A stretch of 64,000 nucleotides of DNA, from contig NZ_SCIN01000002.1 of assembly GCF_004101245.1 (NCBI RefSeq), forward strand, positions 124,001 through 188,000, given 5' to 3'. A program made the position numbers and the translations under genes. Shown piece after piece: positions 26,335 to 35,557 of this stretch; position 1 is the first letter of the stretch, and each line of letters opens with the position of its first letter. The stretch comes from Sphingomonas sp. UV9. GTDB lineage: Bacteria; Pseudomonadota; Alphaproteobacteria; Sphingomonadales; Sphingomonadaceae. The notes below the pieces were generated by a model that did not search any database, was not told the origin of the DNA, and was given only the letters and a program-made list of their open reading frames with translations.

Positions 26335-26706
26335 TTACCGGCAGACCAGCCTGGCAATACGCACGGCCTCGTCCGCTGCATCAAGAACTGCGGCCACGCC
26401 TCTGACGACCTGCTCGAACCGCACGAGATTCTCGATCTCGCGTTCCACGCCCGGAATGGCCGCCGACACGGCATGAGCATGCTTTGCAATCTCCTGCGTC
26501 TGCGCAGCCAGCAGCACTCGGCCAGTTGCCGTCGCACGAGCGTTCACCTCTACTATCTGGTCCGAGATGGCGGCGATTGTCGCAGCAGTGGTCGCCGTGT
26601 CGATCAACGCCTCCAACCGGCGAACCAGTGCGATCAGGTCGCGATGCATGGCGGCGAGGTCTGGGTTCGTTGCAGCGCCTTCGTTATCGTTTCGGCCTTC
26701 CGTCAT
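26335..26706 (-). CDS. Helical hypothetical protein, 123 aa
   Basis: Almost wholly alpha-helical with many Ala, Ile and Val. Residues 20-120 look like an amphipathic helix bundle or coiled coil (MHRDLIALVRRLEALI, AAISDQIVEVNARATATGRVLLAA). No signal peptide or motif. Its ATG overlaps the stop of the lipoprotein gene as ATGA, making it the last of a four-gene coupled operon. It could be a cytoplasmic partner or immunity protein for the exported enzymes, which is inference only. Confidence 0.65.
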   Translation of the reverse strand: MTEGRNDNEGAATNPDLAAMHRDLIALVRRLEALIDTATTAATIAAISDQIVEVNARATATGRVLLAAQTQEIAKHAHAVSAAIPGVEREIENLVRFEQVVRGVAAVLDAADEAVRIARLVCR

Positions 26707-27590
26707 CTCCGCTCTCCTGCCTTTTCCATCGCGCGGTAGGTTGCCTCGGTGCGCGTAACGCGGTCGTTCACATCCTTGAGCACCTCATCGAATGGCCGAC
26801 GCGATCCGGCCGCGGCCGCGGTGTGCGCGTCGGCGAGACCAAGCAGCGATGACCGCAGTCCGGCAATTGCGGCGAGTTGTGCGTCACGTTTGTCGACGCC
26901 GGCGAGATAGTCGGCGACGATTTGTCGCTGTCGGGAGTCCGATTTTTCGGTCGCAGCGACTGCGTAGGTCCGCTGGTACGCGGAGAGCGCGGCGGTCCAG
27001 TTTGACGCCACGGTGCCGCGAAGACCTTCCGCATCGCTGTTGCCGACCGCATCGGCCATTGCGACCAGCAGTCTTCGCACGTCCGGATCGGTGCGCCGGA
27101 GTATGTCGCGCGCACTCGATTGCGCCTTTAGATCGACCAGGGCACCTGCCAACGCTGCGAAGCCGGCACTGATACCGGGATCGAAGCCGGCGTCCGTCGA
27201 TCCGGAATTCAGCTGAGTGCCGAGCTGTCTGAAAGCATCCGTCTGCATACCCCCACGGCCAGAGCCGGTGAGCGTGGCCAGCAGGTTGCCATACCGGGCT
27301 AGATCGCCGAGGGCCGTCCGCCATCGCGCGGCGACGTCCACTGGAACTGCAGGTGGGAAGCGTCGCTCTGTTAGACCAATCGTACCGGACCTGACGAACC
27401 GATCTACCTCGACCGAGCGGGCCAGGCGATTGGCTTCGGTGAAGGTCGCGCCCACGTCGGTCTGCAGTCCTGTCGCAGCGCGTCCGAAACCGTTGAGATC
27501 TACGGATGGCGTCGTCACGCATGCCGCCGTCAGCAGGACAGGTAGAAGGGCAGCCGTCGAGGTCCGCGTCGATAACCAGGTAACCCTCAT
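26703..27590 (-). CDS. Predicted lipoprotein, 295 aa
   Basis: An N-terminal hydrophobic segment ends in LLTAAC, a lipobox-like site, so it is probably a lipid-anchored periplasmic protein. The remainder is helical, with repeated heptad-like stretches. The start at 27590 is preferred because it forms an ATGA overlap with the nuclease gene upstream. It lies between a secreted nuclease and a helical protein, so it may scaffold or restrain one of them. Confidence 0.65.
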   Translation of the reverse strand: MRVTWLSTRTSTAALLPVLLTAACVTTPSVDLNGFGRAATGLQTDVGATFTEANRLARSVEVDRFVRSGTIGLTERRFPPAVPVDVAARWRTALGDLARYGNLLATLTGSGRGGMQTDAFRQLGTQLNSGSTDAGFDPGISAGFAALAGALVDLKAQSSARDILRRTDPDVRRLLVAMADAVGNSDAEGLRGTVASNWTAALSAYQRTYAVAATEKSDSRQRQIVADYLAGVDKRDAQLAAIAGLRSSLLGLADAHTAAAAGSRRPFDEVLKDVNDRVTRTEATYRAMEKAGERR

Positions 27591-28402
27591 TCCGCACATC
27601 CTAGGGCAGACGACAGTTCGGAAAAGGACCGATTTGCTAACCGGGGGAACAGCTCGAGCCGAGACCGGAGTTCCACATCATCGAGCGATACTGTCGTCGA
27701 GCAGTAATCGACGCTTCGCGGTGTTGCTGTGTCCATGACGAACGCGGCCAGTCTGCCGTCCTGCGTCACGACCACCTTCCAGTATCCAGAGGGGACGCGG
27801 TGGCGCTCGTCGCTTCTCGGCAGCGGCGCAAGGACGCGTTCGAACAGCGGGCCTGTTAGGACGTAGACCGCAATATTCTCCTTGCGGGCAAGGTCATTCT
27901 CCCTTGCCTCAAGCCTCTGCCACGCTCCCTGGTTTAGGGCGGACCCCTGAGGAGTGATGTTCGAGAGGATGTTTGTGTCGGCGGCAAAGGGGGTGCCGGA
28001 CAGGCCCGCTAGTGGGGCTTGGTGTCCACGATCGATGCCCAGCGCGTGTGGCGCGCCCTCGTAGTCCTCCGGCTCGAGCGTCTCCTCAGGAAGCAGCCAT
28101 GGGTCCGCTACCCATTTGCGTTCGCCGGACGGACCGATGGAGGCCGGTGTGACGCGATATGCCACCCAGTCGGCCATCTTGGTCAGATCGTTGGAGGCGA
28201 GCGTGTAGATTTCACGCACGATTATGTCGTCGACGCCGGCCGCTCCGAGCGGGCAACCGTGAAGGCAGTGGAACGTATGAAGCTCTGCCTGACCGGCGAT
28301 GCTCGGCGTCGCCATCGCGACCCCGCATGCAGCCACAGCCAGCCATGACGCTCCGAGACACCGCAGCCGCCTGGCTTTCGACGATCGTCCATATCCTGTC
28401 AC
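27587..28402 (-). CDS. Secreted DNA/RNA non-specific endonuclease, 271 aa
   Basis: NucA/Serratia-nuclease type (beta-beta-alpha metal fold). The signature DRGHQAP holds the general-base histidine (residue about 125), followed by NILSNITPQ and LNQGAWQRLE with the metal-binding Asn. It cleaves DNA and RNA with a divalent metal. The N-terminus is a signal peptide ending near IAGQA, so it acts in or beyond the periplasm. GTG start overlaps the DUF2235 stop as GTGA. The linkage to DUF2235 recalls effector-type gene sets, though no type VI secretion gene is present. Confidence 0.85.
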   Translation of the reverse strand: MTGYGRSSKARRLRCLGASWLAVAACGVAMATPSIAGQAELHTFHCLHGCPLGAAGVDDIIVREIYTLASNDLTKMADWVAYRVTPASIGPSGERKWVADPWLLPEETLEPEDYEGAPHALGIDRGHQAPLAGLSGTPFAADTNILSNITPQGSALNQGAWQRLEARENDLARKENIAVYVLTGPLFERVLAPLPRSDERHRVPSGYWKVVVTQDGRLAAFVMDTATPRSVDYCSTTVSLDDVELRSRLELFPRLANRSFSELSSALGCAE

Positions 28403-29832
28403 GAGTAGAAGTCCCGGAAGAGCTCGTGCCTCCGCAGGGCGTCAGGGCGGTAGGGCCCGTCGCATCCCTGGCGAGGCACGCTCTCGAGCGCGAAGCGTTC
28501 CGACACGCTGCTATGCATTGTGGCAGTGTCCTTCGGATCGCGCTCCTTACCCTTCCAAGTTAACGATCTGATGTATCGGCGAAGAAATCCGGGGGTGCGG
28601 CTTCGCACGGTGTCGGACATGCCCGCGATCTCGTCGTGTTGCACGCCGTTTGCGCCCGGGAAGATACGAATGCGGCTTCGGTCGACGATCAAAGGACCGG
28701 GAACGGAACTCGCTTCCTCAAGCATCCAGCCCAGCGCGATGTCCGAAAGCCTGGATTCGGCCTCCGGATAGCTGCCGCCGATATCCGAGTGGTTGCCAGC
28801 AAACCACATCTGTACGAATGGCTTGGGCTCGCCTTCGACTTCGGGACGGGCGTCAACGCCCTTGCCGGGTCCCCACGGCACGCGCGGAAAGTCCGCTCTG
28901 TTCTCATCTATCGCGATGGCATGTCGAGCGTAGACCACCTTCCGGCCAAGGAGCTTGTCATAGTCGCGCCCGCTCCACTGCGCCAAGTGGAACGTCCTGC
29001 GGCTTCCCGGCAAGGACGGCTTGAAAGTCTTTAGAGCGGTTCGGAAGTACATCCACCCGCCGCCAATCGCGATCAGCACGGTGGAGCCGACGAACGAGGT
29101 CAACCAGCCGGTGCCAACCAGCCAGTGGAGGAGAAACGCGGCAGCAGCGGCCGTTACCAACGTCAGCAGAGCAAGAGCGGCAGAAAGTACCAACCTCAAC
29201 GGCCCCTTGGCGCCAAGCGATGCTACGGTGTCGAACACGCCAATGAAGTAGGGTGCGACGTTCGCCTCGCCATTGGCGTCCGACCCGTGTTCACTACGGA
29301 AGCGGCGGGCAAGTTCCTCTCGCTCGGCCTCGTACTTCCCCCGTGGATAACCCGCACCGTGCTCGGCCACCCGTATGACAGCGTGATCGGCGACTTCCCT
29401 TGCCCGAAGGCGGAAGCGGGGTAACTCTCCATCGGGGGTTTTGGTGGGAACGCCGCAGAGACGCAGCACCGTGGCCAAGCTGCGAGCGGTGTACGCGCCG
29501 CGGCTGAAGCCAAAGAGCCATACACGATCGCCCGGTCGGTAGTGATTGATGATAAACTCGTAGCAGTCCGCAATGTTGGTCGTAATCCCTCGGCCCGTCA
29601 CTGACGACAGAAGCTTCGCCACCCACCGGCGGGCGGAAGTGAAGCCGGTCGCGCCGGCGTCCGTCCCCAAGCCCGGATCGTAGAACACGACCTGCTCCTG
29701 CGGATCGATCTCGTTGTCGGGACCCGACCTAGTGGCGCGGTACATCTTGAAGATGTTGCTCATCCGCTGCTCGGGCCGGACGCCGCCGTCCTGACCCGTG
29801 CCGTCGGAGAAGATCACGATGTTCTTCGTCAC
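28399..29832 (-). CDS. DUF2235 alpha/beta-hydrolase, Tle1-like, 477 aa
   Basis: Starts VTKNIVIFSDGTGQ, the DUF2235 opening; the nucleophile elbow is LFGFSRGAYTAR with the serine. FIGVFDTVASLG and WFAGNHSDIGGSY supply the later catalytic Asp and His. Two hydrophobic segments in the middle (about 215-265) suggest membrane insertion. The family includes phospholipase effectors of type VI secretion (Tle1) and other lipases. GTG at 29832 was chosen from where the domain begins; a longer frame starts at 29880. It is the first gene of a four-gene operon. Confidence 0.8.
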   Translation of the reverse strand: MTKNIVIFSDGTGQDGGVRPEQRMSNIFKMYRATRSGPDNEIDPQEQVVFYDPGLGTDAGATGFTSARRWVAKLLSSVTGRGITTNIADCYEFIINHYRPGDRVWLFGFSRGAYTARSLATVLRLCGVPTKTPDGELPRFRLRAREVADHAVIRVAEHGAGYPRGKYEAEREELARRFRSEHGSDANGEANVAPYFIGVFDTVASLGAKGPLRLVLSAALALLTLVTAAAAAFLLHWLVGTGWLTSFVGSTVLIAIGGGWMYFRTALKTFKPSLPGSRRTFHLAQWSGRDYDKLLGRKVVYARHAIAIDENRADFPRVPWGPGKGVDARPEVEGEPKPFVQMWFAGNHSDIGGSYPEAESRLSDIALGWMLEEASSVPGPLIVDRSRIRIFPGANGVQHDEIAGMSDTVRSRTPGFLRRYIRSLTWKGKERDPKDTATMHSSVSERFALESVPRQGCDGPYRPDALRRHELFRDFYS

Positions 29833-30197
29833 CAGTATGTGCCCCCAAAATATAGACGCCTGTTCATGCAGCCGGTCCATTGCCCTATGCAGCTGTACAA
29901 TCCCGTAGCCACGAGCGCCGTCAACAACCTTCCGTCAAGCGAAGCATGATCGGGCATCGTTGAAGGCAATAGGCGTGCATAGCCTCGATTTGACTGGCAA
30001 TCGTGTGGAACGTCAGGAAGCAACGGCCTCGAGATGCGTAATGATCATCAGTCGCTAGATGGCGTGACCCCCTCGGTTCAGGGAGCTTCGCCTGGATTTT
30101 TGGGAAAGTCTGCGCGGATTATCGATCAAGTCGTTGCCAACTTGACAGATGGAGACCCGGCGTTGAACGAGCGCGAGAGGCAAGGTAGTGCCCGTGG
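29833..30197. other. Divergent intergenic region
   Basis: 365 bp between the DUF2235 operon and the membrane-protein gene; it must carry both promoters. A 65-codon plus-strand frame at 30034-30231 has coding-like text (IDQVVANLTDGDPALNERER) in a different frame from the membrane protein, so a frameshifted N-terminal extension is possible. Confidence 0.4.
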
Positions 30198-31136
30198 ATG
30201 GGCTTTGGGATCACGACCGACAGGACGATAGCGGCGCTGTCCGTTGCGGCGACGCTACTGGTTGGTTGGATCACGTTGAACGCGACCGTAGACATGGCTG
30301 CCTGGGGTGGCATCCCCCCGAAGAGCCTCGAAGCAAACTACATCGGACCGACGGATCCGCTTAGCGACCTGTCCCCGCGCGATGCGGCGGTCGAGGTTCG
30401 AGTGCTGAGCGACGGCAAGCCGGTGCGCAAACTTCGCGTCGTGCAGGCTACGCTCGAGAACACTGGAGCGACTCCCATATTGCCGGCCGACATGGTGGAG
30501 CCCCTATCCATCCGAGCGGAGAAAAACTGGAAGATCGTTGGCATCGCCAATCAGCCGCTCCTGAAGGAGACGGCGCCACAACTCAAATGGACTCGCGTCG
30601 ATGACGGCGTATTCAAGTCGGAGCCCGCGCTGATCAACCCTGGCGACATGGTCTGGGCCACCGTCTACCTGTCCTGGACGGGAGAGGGAGAGCCGCCTCC
30701 AACAACCGATCAGGCGGTTTCGTGGCTGGCTCGCATCGCGAACCTGCGGGGCATCGCGAACGACAAGAACACTTTGGAGGAGAGCATTCGGCGCAGTGGA
30801 CCGATCGAGGTGCACCTGTGGGGATGGGGGGTGCCGTTCACCTTGGCATCCTTCGCGATCTACTGCTGGCTGACCGTGCTGCTGCTGGCACGGTTCGGCT
30901 TGATGCGACCTGACAGCCGTGCGGGTCTCGCCGCCGTGCCGCTTACAAGCCTTCTCAATATTGCCGCCGCAGAAGCGGGCGCGACATACGTGTTTGGCAT
31001 CAATCCCATCATTACCGTGCCCACCAGCCACTGGGCAAACCTTCCGCCCATTTTCGCCAACAGCGCGATGATCGTCGGCCTTCTGATCATGGCGAAAGGA
31101 CGCCCGTCCCTAGAGCGGGCGGACAGGATTGAGTAG
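30198..31136 (+). CDS. Membrane protein with large extracytoplasmic domain, 312 aa
   Basis: A membrane helix lies near residues 10-30 (IAALSVAATLLVGWITLNATV), then a beta-rich domain of about 170 residues (VEVRVLSDGKPVRKLRVVQATLENTG resembles an Ig-like fold). Two or three helices follow at 215-300. No catalytic motif. This plan resembles sensor or partner membrane proteins beside immune-type genes. The start is uncertain: the ribosome site is weak, and the frame at 30034 may encode its true N-terminus. Confidence 0.6.
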   Translation: MGFGITTDRTIAALSVAATLLVGWITLNATVDMAAWGGIPPKSLEANYIGPTDPLSDLSPRDAAVEVRVLSDGKPVRKLRVVQATLENTGATPILPADMVEPLSIRAEKNWKIVGIANQPLLKETAPQLKWTRVDDGVFKSEPALINPGDMVWATVYLSWTGEGEPPPTTDQAVSWLARIANLRGIANDKNTLEESIRRSGPIEVHLWGWGVPFTLASFAIYCWLTVLLLARFGLMRPDSRAGLAAVPLTSLLNIAAAEAGATYVFGINPIITVPTSHWANLPPIFANSAMIVGLLIMAKGRPSLERADRIE

Positions 31137-31578
31137 CCGTCTGGCAAGCCACGCCTTTGCGCATAGCCTGCCCGCGCGAGCAAACTTCGACTATCGAATG
31201 AATAGCAAGATAAGACGAGCGCGAAAGCGGAGGCGCCTCAGTTCGCCAGCATAGACCCGTCATGCGGGAAGGGCAGATTCAGCTCGATGGCCGAAAGCTA
31301 CGGGTGTCCTTGGGAACGTCTCGCAACGAAGCGCCGCCCGGGACGGCAGAGATTGCCGCAACCATTCGCAATGAGTGTCAAATATAGTCTGGCTCGGGTG
31401 CGGCCCCTTCCTCTTTTCCGCCTGGTTGACCTCGCTCATCGACATCCTGAGTCCCCGGCGTCGTTGAGGCTGCCCGCTTTGGTGACTACGCTCTAGCAGA
31501 TAGCGCCGATCGCAAGCAGCCGTTGTCGGCCATGGCGATCAACGATACGTGACACTTGCTCGAGCACAGAGGGAAGAC
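31137..31578. other. Intergenic region, nothing recognised
   Basis: 442 bp between the membrane protein and the RyR-like gene. No frame has both a ribosome site and protein-like text. It should include the promoter of the RyR-like gene. Confidence 0.5.
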
Positions 31579-31854
31579 ATGAACGAGGATGACGTAAAGG
31601 AGCGGCTGGAGGCGGCACTTGAGTCCCTGGCGCGGATCGAGCACGAGCGCTGGGCGCATTGGCAGCGGTATATGCACTCGAAATCTGAGCTGCGAGCCGA
31701 CGGCTCGATGCTCGTCCCGGCAGAACTCGTTGCAAAGTGGTCCAAGCAGATCGATACGGCCTACGACGATCTGGATCTGGATGAGCAGCAGAGCGATCAG
31801 GACCAAGTCCGACGTTATCTTCCAACCGTGGTCAAGGCCATAACCCGCGATTGA
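31579..31854 (+). CDS. RyR-domain-like small protein, 91 aa
   Basis: The core IEHERWAHWQRYM, a Pro-Ala-Glu-Leu segment with KWSKQIDTAYDDL, and EQQSDQDQVRRYLP follow the pattern of bacterial RyR-repeat proteins (ExERW near the start, D-x-V near the end). Computational studies place RyR domains in nucleotide-signalling conflict systems with TIR and caspase proteins, probably as ligand sensors. ATG at 31579 follows AGAGGGAAG; an earlier start in the frame lacks this. It is next to the caspase run but on the other strand. Confidence 0.65.
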   Translation: MNEDDVKERLEAALESLARIEHERWAHWQRYMHSKSELRADGSMLVPAELVAKWSKQIDTAYDDLDLDEQQSDQDQVRRYLPTVVKAITRD

Positions 31855-32076
31855 GGCCTACGATTACTAGCCAGTCGCCCCCTGAATCTTGGACAGCTCC
31901 GTCCCAGGGGGCAACGACCGTGATGCATTGGCTTAGGCGGAACTGAGGCAGCACGGTACCATCTCGGGCGCCTAGATCAGCCGATCATCCGGTACGGGTG
32001 ACGGTAGCGGCTGTTGGGACCGCGCTAGTTCGATCGGAACGGCGGCGCCGGCGTCCTGCGCAAGCCATCCCGGCTT

Positions 32077-33048
32077 CTACAACTGCCCTGCGTCCGCCAG
32101 TTCCCAGTAGAACCTGCCCAACGGTGTCAGCAGCACGGTCTCGAAAGCCAGCGCCGTGTCGTACATATCCAGTCCGGACTCGCATCTGAGCAGCTGAGCC
32201 ACCTGGAGGCGTTTGAACGTCTGAAAAAGTGCGACATGCTCGGGGACTGCGTCAGGGTGTTTCCGTTCGTAGCTGGGCGCCAGCTTATAAACATCGTCGG
32301 ATTGGGGGAAAAGCCCTGGCAGCTGGCGGAGGATATCGTCCGGGACCGCGGGATAACAACGTCGGATGGGTTCGAGGGATGCCGCGTGGGACTTGTAAAT
32401 CGGCCGCTGGTCCAAGGCGCCCAGCACAGCCTCCGCGTAAGCGTAGACGGGGGCGGCCGAAACCCGACCGCGAACGTCCGCCGCGCCGCCGTCGAGAGCC
32501 CCCAGCACAAGGCGCGTAAAGGCTCCGTGGCCCACTGTCTCCACGGCCTTCTGGCGCGGGCGCGCAGCGGCGAGAATGGTCACGCCCTCCTGCAGACGGG
32601 CCTCGTCCTCGAGATTACCGACCATCTCGTCATCGTTTCCCGCCGCACCGGCGTAACAGCAGTCGAGCATGATAAGGACGTTGCGTCTGCTGGCGCGGGC
32701 GAACTGATTTGCACGAAGGACGAGTTCGCTCATCGGGAAGCCCGGATCGTGCTGTGTGCTTCCGTGCATCATCAGGTGGCCACCCCACGAGTTCGCTGTA
32801 CCGTGGCCAGAAAAGTAGAACAGGACGTCAGCGTTGGGATTGTCGAAAAGCCGCTCCAGCGCATGCCTGACATGAGCGGCCTCAACAGCTCCGTCCTTTT
32901 CGCTCGTGAGTAACTCACACCTGTAGTTCGGGGAGCGGTCGTCGTTGCGGACGAGGGCGCCCTCGAGTGCTTCCGCATCCGACACGCAGCCGTAAAGCTG
33001 GGGCGCAGTCCGGTAGCGGTCAATACCCACGAGGAGGGCGCGACGCAT
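32077..33048 (-). CDS. Caspase-like cysteine protease (peptidase C14), 323 aa
   Basis: The caspase fold opens RRALLVGIDRY. The catalytic His is H82 in FYFSGHGT and the Cys is C131 in IMLDCCYAG, a complete dyad. About residue 245 onward is a second region (YKLAPSYE, MYDTALAFETVLLTPLGRFYWELADAGQL) also found at the end of the caspase at 38550-39533. Bacterial caspases act in abortive-infection systems, cutting effectors after a signal. It is the last gene of a nine-gene run and lies 43 bp after the phosphoesterase gene. No signal peptide, so it is cytoplasmic. Confidence 0.88.
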   Translation of the reverse strand: MRRALLVGIDRYRTAPQLYGCVSDAEALEGALVRNDDRSPNYRCELLTSEKDGAVEAAHVRHALERLFDNPNADVLFYFSGHGTANSWGGHLMMHGSTQHDPGFPMSELVLRANQFARASRRNVLIMLDCCYAGAAGNDDEMVGNLEDEARLQEGVTILAAARPRQKAVETVGHGAFTRLVLGALDGGAADVRGRVSAAPVYAYAEAVLGALDQRPIYKSHAASLEPIRRCYPAVPDDILRQLPGLFPQSDDVYKLAPSYERKHPDAVPEHVALFQTFKRLQVAQLLRCESGLDMYDTALAFETVLLTPLGRFYWELADAGQL

Positions 33049-33091
33049 ATCAGGCGTTCAGTTGGGAAAGGTGATGGGCTGGAGGCAAATT

Positions 33092-34501
33092 CTACAACTC
33101 CTCCCCATTGCCGATATTGTCGCGGTGCACTGGCACCGGTGGCGCGTTCGTCGCCATGTAAGTCCGCATCTCGCTCCAGCCCGGCTGTGCCAAGAGCTCG
33201 GGGTGATCGGCGGCCATCTCCCGCATCACGGCATCGATGGCCGCCGCATTCGGCGTCTGTGGCGCGGCGGGCGCCTGCGGGACGGTGTGGACCATCGGCC
33301 CTGCTCCCCTAGTCCTCGGAGGCATTGAAGGCGGACGCCCCGCCCGTAGTTCGTCCAGCAGCGCGTTCGCGATGCGCCCCATCGCCGTCTGACGGGTGCT
33401 GACGGCCTCGGAGTAGTCGGTGCCATCGCCGAAGCGTTCCGCGATCAGGTGCAGGACGGAGGTATGGTCCAGCTGCTCGCTGAACACCTTTCCCGCTCCG
33501 ACGTGCGGCGAGACGAGCAGAGCTGGCACTCTGGGACCAAGCGTTCGAAAGGTCACGTCGCCAACCGTGGTCTCGAGGTCCGGCGGCACCACGTGATCGA
33601 AGAAGCCGCCGTGTTCGTCGTAGGTCACGATCATGAGCATCTTCCGCCACCGCGCCTCGTTGCTCGACACGATCTCGTAGATCTCACGGATGAAGTCCTG
33701 CCCCCTGGAGATCGGTGCCGGCGGGTGGTCGTCATTCGGATCGGACATGGGCGCATCGGCGTATTCGGGCTCGATGAAGATCACGGAGGGCAGCGGATCG
33801 GCTGACTTCCAGTCACGGCGGAACGCCGAGAACCGACGGAACGGGCCTTTTCCGAGCGCGAGCGACTTTACGATCTTGAACGTCCATCGCCGCATCATGA
33901 TGAAGAACGGCGCGAAGCCGCCCGAGACGTACACCCGCCACGGCACGCCGCGCTCCTCGAGCCAGTCGTAGACGAGCGGCTGGTCGGGAAGACCCGTGAC
34001 GTTGTCCACCACGCGGGTCACGCCGGACATCGCCATCAGCCGGTTGGCCTGTGTGCCGAGTGGGAGCGGGGTGAACCAACGGTCGCACACGCAGAAGTTG
34101 CGCGCGAGAAAGTCGAACGTTGGCACGTCCTCGGCGACGTAGTGCCCCATCACGACGCCAGGATCTGCTGCCTGCTTGTGTGCCTGCATGTACGTCTCGA
34201 CAAAGCCCCCCATTCGGTCCCGGCCGGGGCCCCTAGGGGCGGTGTCGATCTGGATGCTGATGGCTTCGCGTCCGTGCGGCGGGTCCTCCTTGATCGGCTG
34301 GGATCCGGGAATCTGTCGGATCGGGTACTCGGCGCCGCGGGCCAGGTTCGCCCACGGCCATTGCCAAGCCTTGTCGGATTTCAGCCCGTCCACTGGAAGA
34401 CCCCGGGCGGTCTCGTCCAGACTCAGATAGCCGAGCATATGATCGAACGACCTGTTCTCGAGCATCACGAAGACGATCGTGTCGATATCCTTGATCGCCA
34501 T
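33092..34501 (-). CDS. Phosphoesterase of the phospholipase C / acid phosphatase family, 469 aa
   Basis: The opening IDTIVFVMLENRSFDHMLGYL is the PF04185 signature with metal-binding Glu and Asn. FDFLARNFCVCDRWF, TYDEHGGFFDHV and GPRVPALLVSPHV supply the rest of the metal site. Relatives cleave phosphodiesters of phospholipids. The usual exported form has a Tat signal; this one has none, so it is probably cytoplasmic. The ATG at 34501 follows AAGGGAATTGG; the earlier frame is not family-like. It lies between the TIR gene and caspase 1. Confidence 0.85.
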   Translation of the reverse strand: MAIKDIDTIVFVMLENRSFDHMLGYLSLDETARGLPVDGLKSDKAWQWPWANLARGAEYPIRQIPGSQPIKEDPPHGREAISIQIDTAPRGPGRDRMGGFVETYMQAHKQAADPGVVMGHYVAEDVPTFDFLARNFCVCDRWFTPLPLGTQANRLMAMSGVTRVVDNVTGLPDQPLVYDWLEERGVPWRVYVSGGFAPFFIMMRRWTFKIVKSLALGKGPFRRFSAFRRDWKSADPLPSVIFIEPEYADAPMSDPNDDHPPAPISRGQDFIREIYEIVSSNEARWRKMLMIVTYDEHGGFFDHVVPPDLETTVGDVTFRTLGPRVPALLVSPHVGAGKVFSEQLDHTSVLHLIAERFGDGTDYSEAVSTRQTAMGRIANALLDELRAGRPPSMPPRTRGAGPMVHTVPQAPAAPQTPNAAAIDAVMREMAADHPELLAQPGWSEMRTYMATNAPPVPVHRDNIGNGEEL

Positions 34502-34692
34502 TCCAATTCCCTTGGTCCTTGAGTGCCGCGTCCGCCGCTGCCTGAGCCTCCCGTCAGAGGCGGGGCAGCCCTTGCAACGATCTCTTCCTTCCATCGTACG
34601 GCTATCTGACATGGGTAGATCAAGCGAACACATCCCAAACTCACGTCAACAGTCCCGCACGCGGCATCATCGATCTCCGATTACGTCCCCTT

Positions 34693-35175
34693 TCAGCGCT
34701 GCCCGAGATCTGCGCGGAGGTTTGCGTAAAATTCGCCGGTGGATCGGATGCGGGCTACGCCTTCGTTGAGAATTCTACTCTTTTCCGTGAAACTCCGCTG
34801 TGCAAGTTTTGACGCTCGCGCGTAGGCATCGATGTCAGCATCGGTCCGCAGATATGGCCATTTGCGTAGGAATTCCGGCGGTAGACCCGTGCCGTTCGAG
34901 AAGGTCGCGAGCGGGAAGTCCTTTTCGGTCGCAACGCCGATTTCCCAAGGGACCCACTGAGAATGACGGGTCGTATCCGACACGATCGCGAGAAGCTGGG
35001 TGCACTTGCTCATCTGCGACTGGATGTGGGTGGCAAGGTCTTCGCCCCTCTGTCCGATGTACGGATCGATGACATCGAGGTAGCATGCAATCCCGTGATT
35101 TTCACGCAGGCGCTTCTCGATCCGTGCGGCAACTGCCGCGTCTGCCGACTGGTGGGAGAGAAACACCTTCACCAT
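34693..35175 (-). CDS. TIR-domain protein, 160 aa
   Basis: VKVFLSHQSADAAVAARI forms strand A and the BB-loop side. YLDVIDPYIGQRGEDLATHIQSQM follows, then LLAIVSDTTRHSQWVPWEIG. This last part has the SxWxxxE arrangement (S72, W74, E78) whose glutamate is catalytic in TIR NADases. Only about 60 residues follow the TIR fold, so it is a small stand-alone TIR. Such proteins cleave NAD+ or make cyclic ADP-ribose signals in bacterial immunity. It has 191 bp before the phosphoesterase gene. Confidence 0.8.
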   Translation of the reverse strand: MVKVFLSHQSADAAVAARIEKRLRENHGIACYLDVIDPYIGQRGEDLATHIQSQMSKCTQLLAIVSDTTRHSQWVPWEIGVATEKDFPLATFSNGTGLPPEFLRKWPYLRTDADIDAYARASKLAQRSFTEKSRILNEGVARIRSTGEFYANLRADLGQR

Positions 35176-35557
35176 GCTAGATCACTCGTTCTTGAAGTTG
35201 TCGATTGAGGGCGCCGAAGTCAGCGTGCGTTGCCGGCAGAGATCCCAGACTCGAGCGACGGCCGAAATCCAGATCCAAACGATTGGGGTTCGGGCAACGT
35301 GCATTGCGGCGGGTCGTGCATTATCCCCTCGTGTGGCGCAATCAGGCTGCTGACAGGGAAGCAGCCGTTCTGAATGTATTCCGAGACGGACTTGGCCAGC
35401 GACGTGCTTAGCCCACCCTTGCCGCATAACCGCCCCAAGACGGGGCGCCCGATGCGTCTGCCTCTGCGAAGGCCGAACCATATGACCAGTCGGCGGTGGG
35501 CTGGCGCGAAGTGCCGATTGGTCGTTCAAAAGGTGGCCCGAGATCCCAGCCGGTCGG
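35176..35557. other. Intergenic region within the protease-TIR run
   Basis: 382 bp between CHAT and TIR genes. A 115-codon minus frame at 35182-35529 is present but has no ribosome site and a composition unlike its neighbours. The gap is long enough for a separate promoter for TIR, phosphoesterase and caspase 1. Confidence 0.45.

Noticed and set aside
26703..29832. Type VI secretion effector cluster
   Set aside because: DUF2235 and a nuclease suggest effectors, but no VgrG, PAAR, Hcp or Tss gene is present and the nuclease has a signal peptide.
35182..35529. 115-codon frame between CHAT and TIR genes
   Set aside because: No ribosome site, no recognisable domain, and composition unlike its neighbours.
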